From NCBI GenBank assembly GCA_017510875.1, contig JAFWLX010000090.1:1-5775 (forward strand): 5,775 nucleotides of DNA, in the 5' to 3' direction. Position 1 is the first letter of the stretch. Each line of letters begins with the position of its first letter. The notes beneath the pieces were generated by a model that was given only the letters and a program-made list of their open reading frames with translations, was not told where the DNA came from and did not search any database. The stretch comes from Atopobiaceae bacterium (lineage in GTDB: Bacteria; Actinomycetota; Coriobacteriia; Coriobacteriales; Atopobiaceae). A program made the translations under genes and the position numbers. Positions 5,775-5,775 of the stretch are shown piece after piece.

Positions 5775-5775
5775 G

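Overview
The window looks like a stretch of high-GC Gram-positive chromosome. The gene families and Shine-Dalgarno style would fit a gut or oral actinobacterium such as a member of the Coriobacteriia (Olsenella/Collinsella relatives). That placement is an impression from family content and base composition, not a demonstrated assignment. No rRNA, tRNA, CRISPR array, transposase, integrase or phage gene is visible.

Layout, left to right. (1) At 2-148 (+) lies the last 48 codons of a gene whose C-terminus resembles the end of a glycoside hydrolase. (2) At 149-354 is a gene-free stretch carrying a two-copy palindromic repeat with an 83-bp period, including a perfect 13-bp hairpin. (3) At 355-1779 (-) is a putative DNA-associated regulator with AlbA_2/Schlafen-like, GHKL ATPase-like and winged-helix parts. 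Its start codon is preceded by a 12-bp perfect inverted repeat that covers the ribosome binding site and a candidate promoter. (4) At 1875-2693 (-) is a cytoplasmic serine esterase of the EstA/esterase D type. (5) At 2758-3633 (+) is an AraC-family regulator, divergent from the esterase across only 64 bp. (6) At 3639-4532 (-) is a ROK sugar kinase resembling D-allose kinase AlsK, convergent with the AraC gene with a 5-bp gap. (7) From 4578 to the right edge (-) is the C-terminal 398 residues of a GH78 alpha-L-rhamnosidase, 45 bp upstream of the kinase and probably in the same operon.

Read together, the right half is a small glycoside-use locus. The rhamnosidase removes terminal L-rhamnose from a glycoside, the ROK kinase phosphorylates a released or imported sugar, the esterase may strip acyl groups, and the AraC regulator probably senses a related ligand and controls at least the esterase. 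Plant flavonoid or saponin glycosides are plausible substrates, but this is inference. The left half (regulator gene with its own inverted repeat, and the palindromic intergenic repeat) is the less ordinary part. No complete, clearly new multi-gene system can be supported from the sequence. The most distinctive signals are the inverted repeat at 1780-1820 and the dimeric repeat at 164-327.
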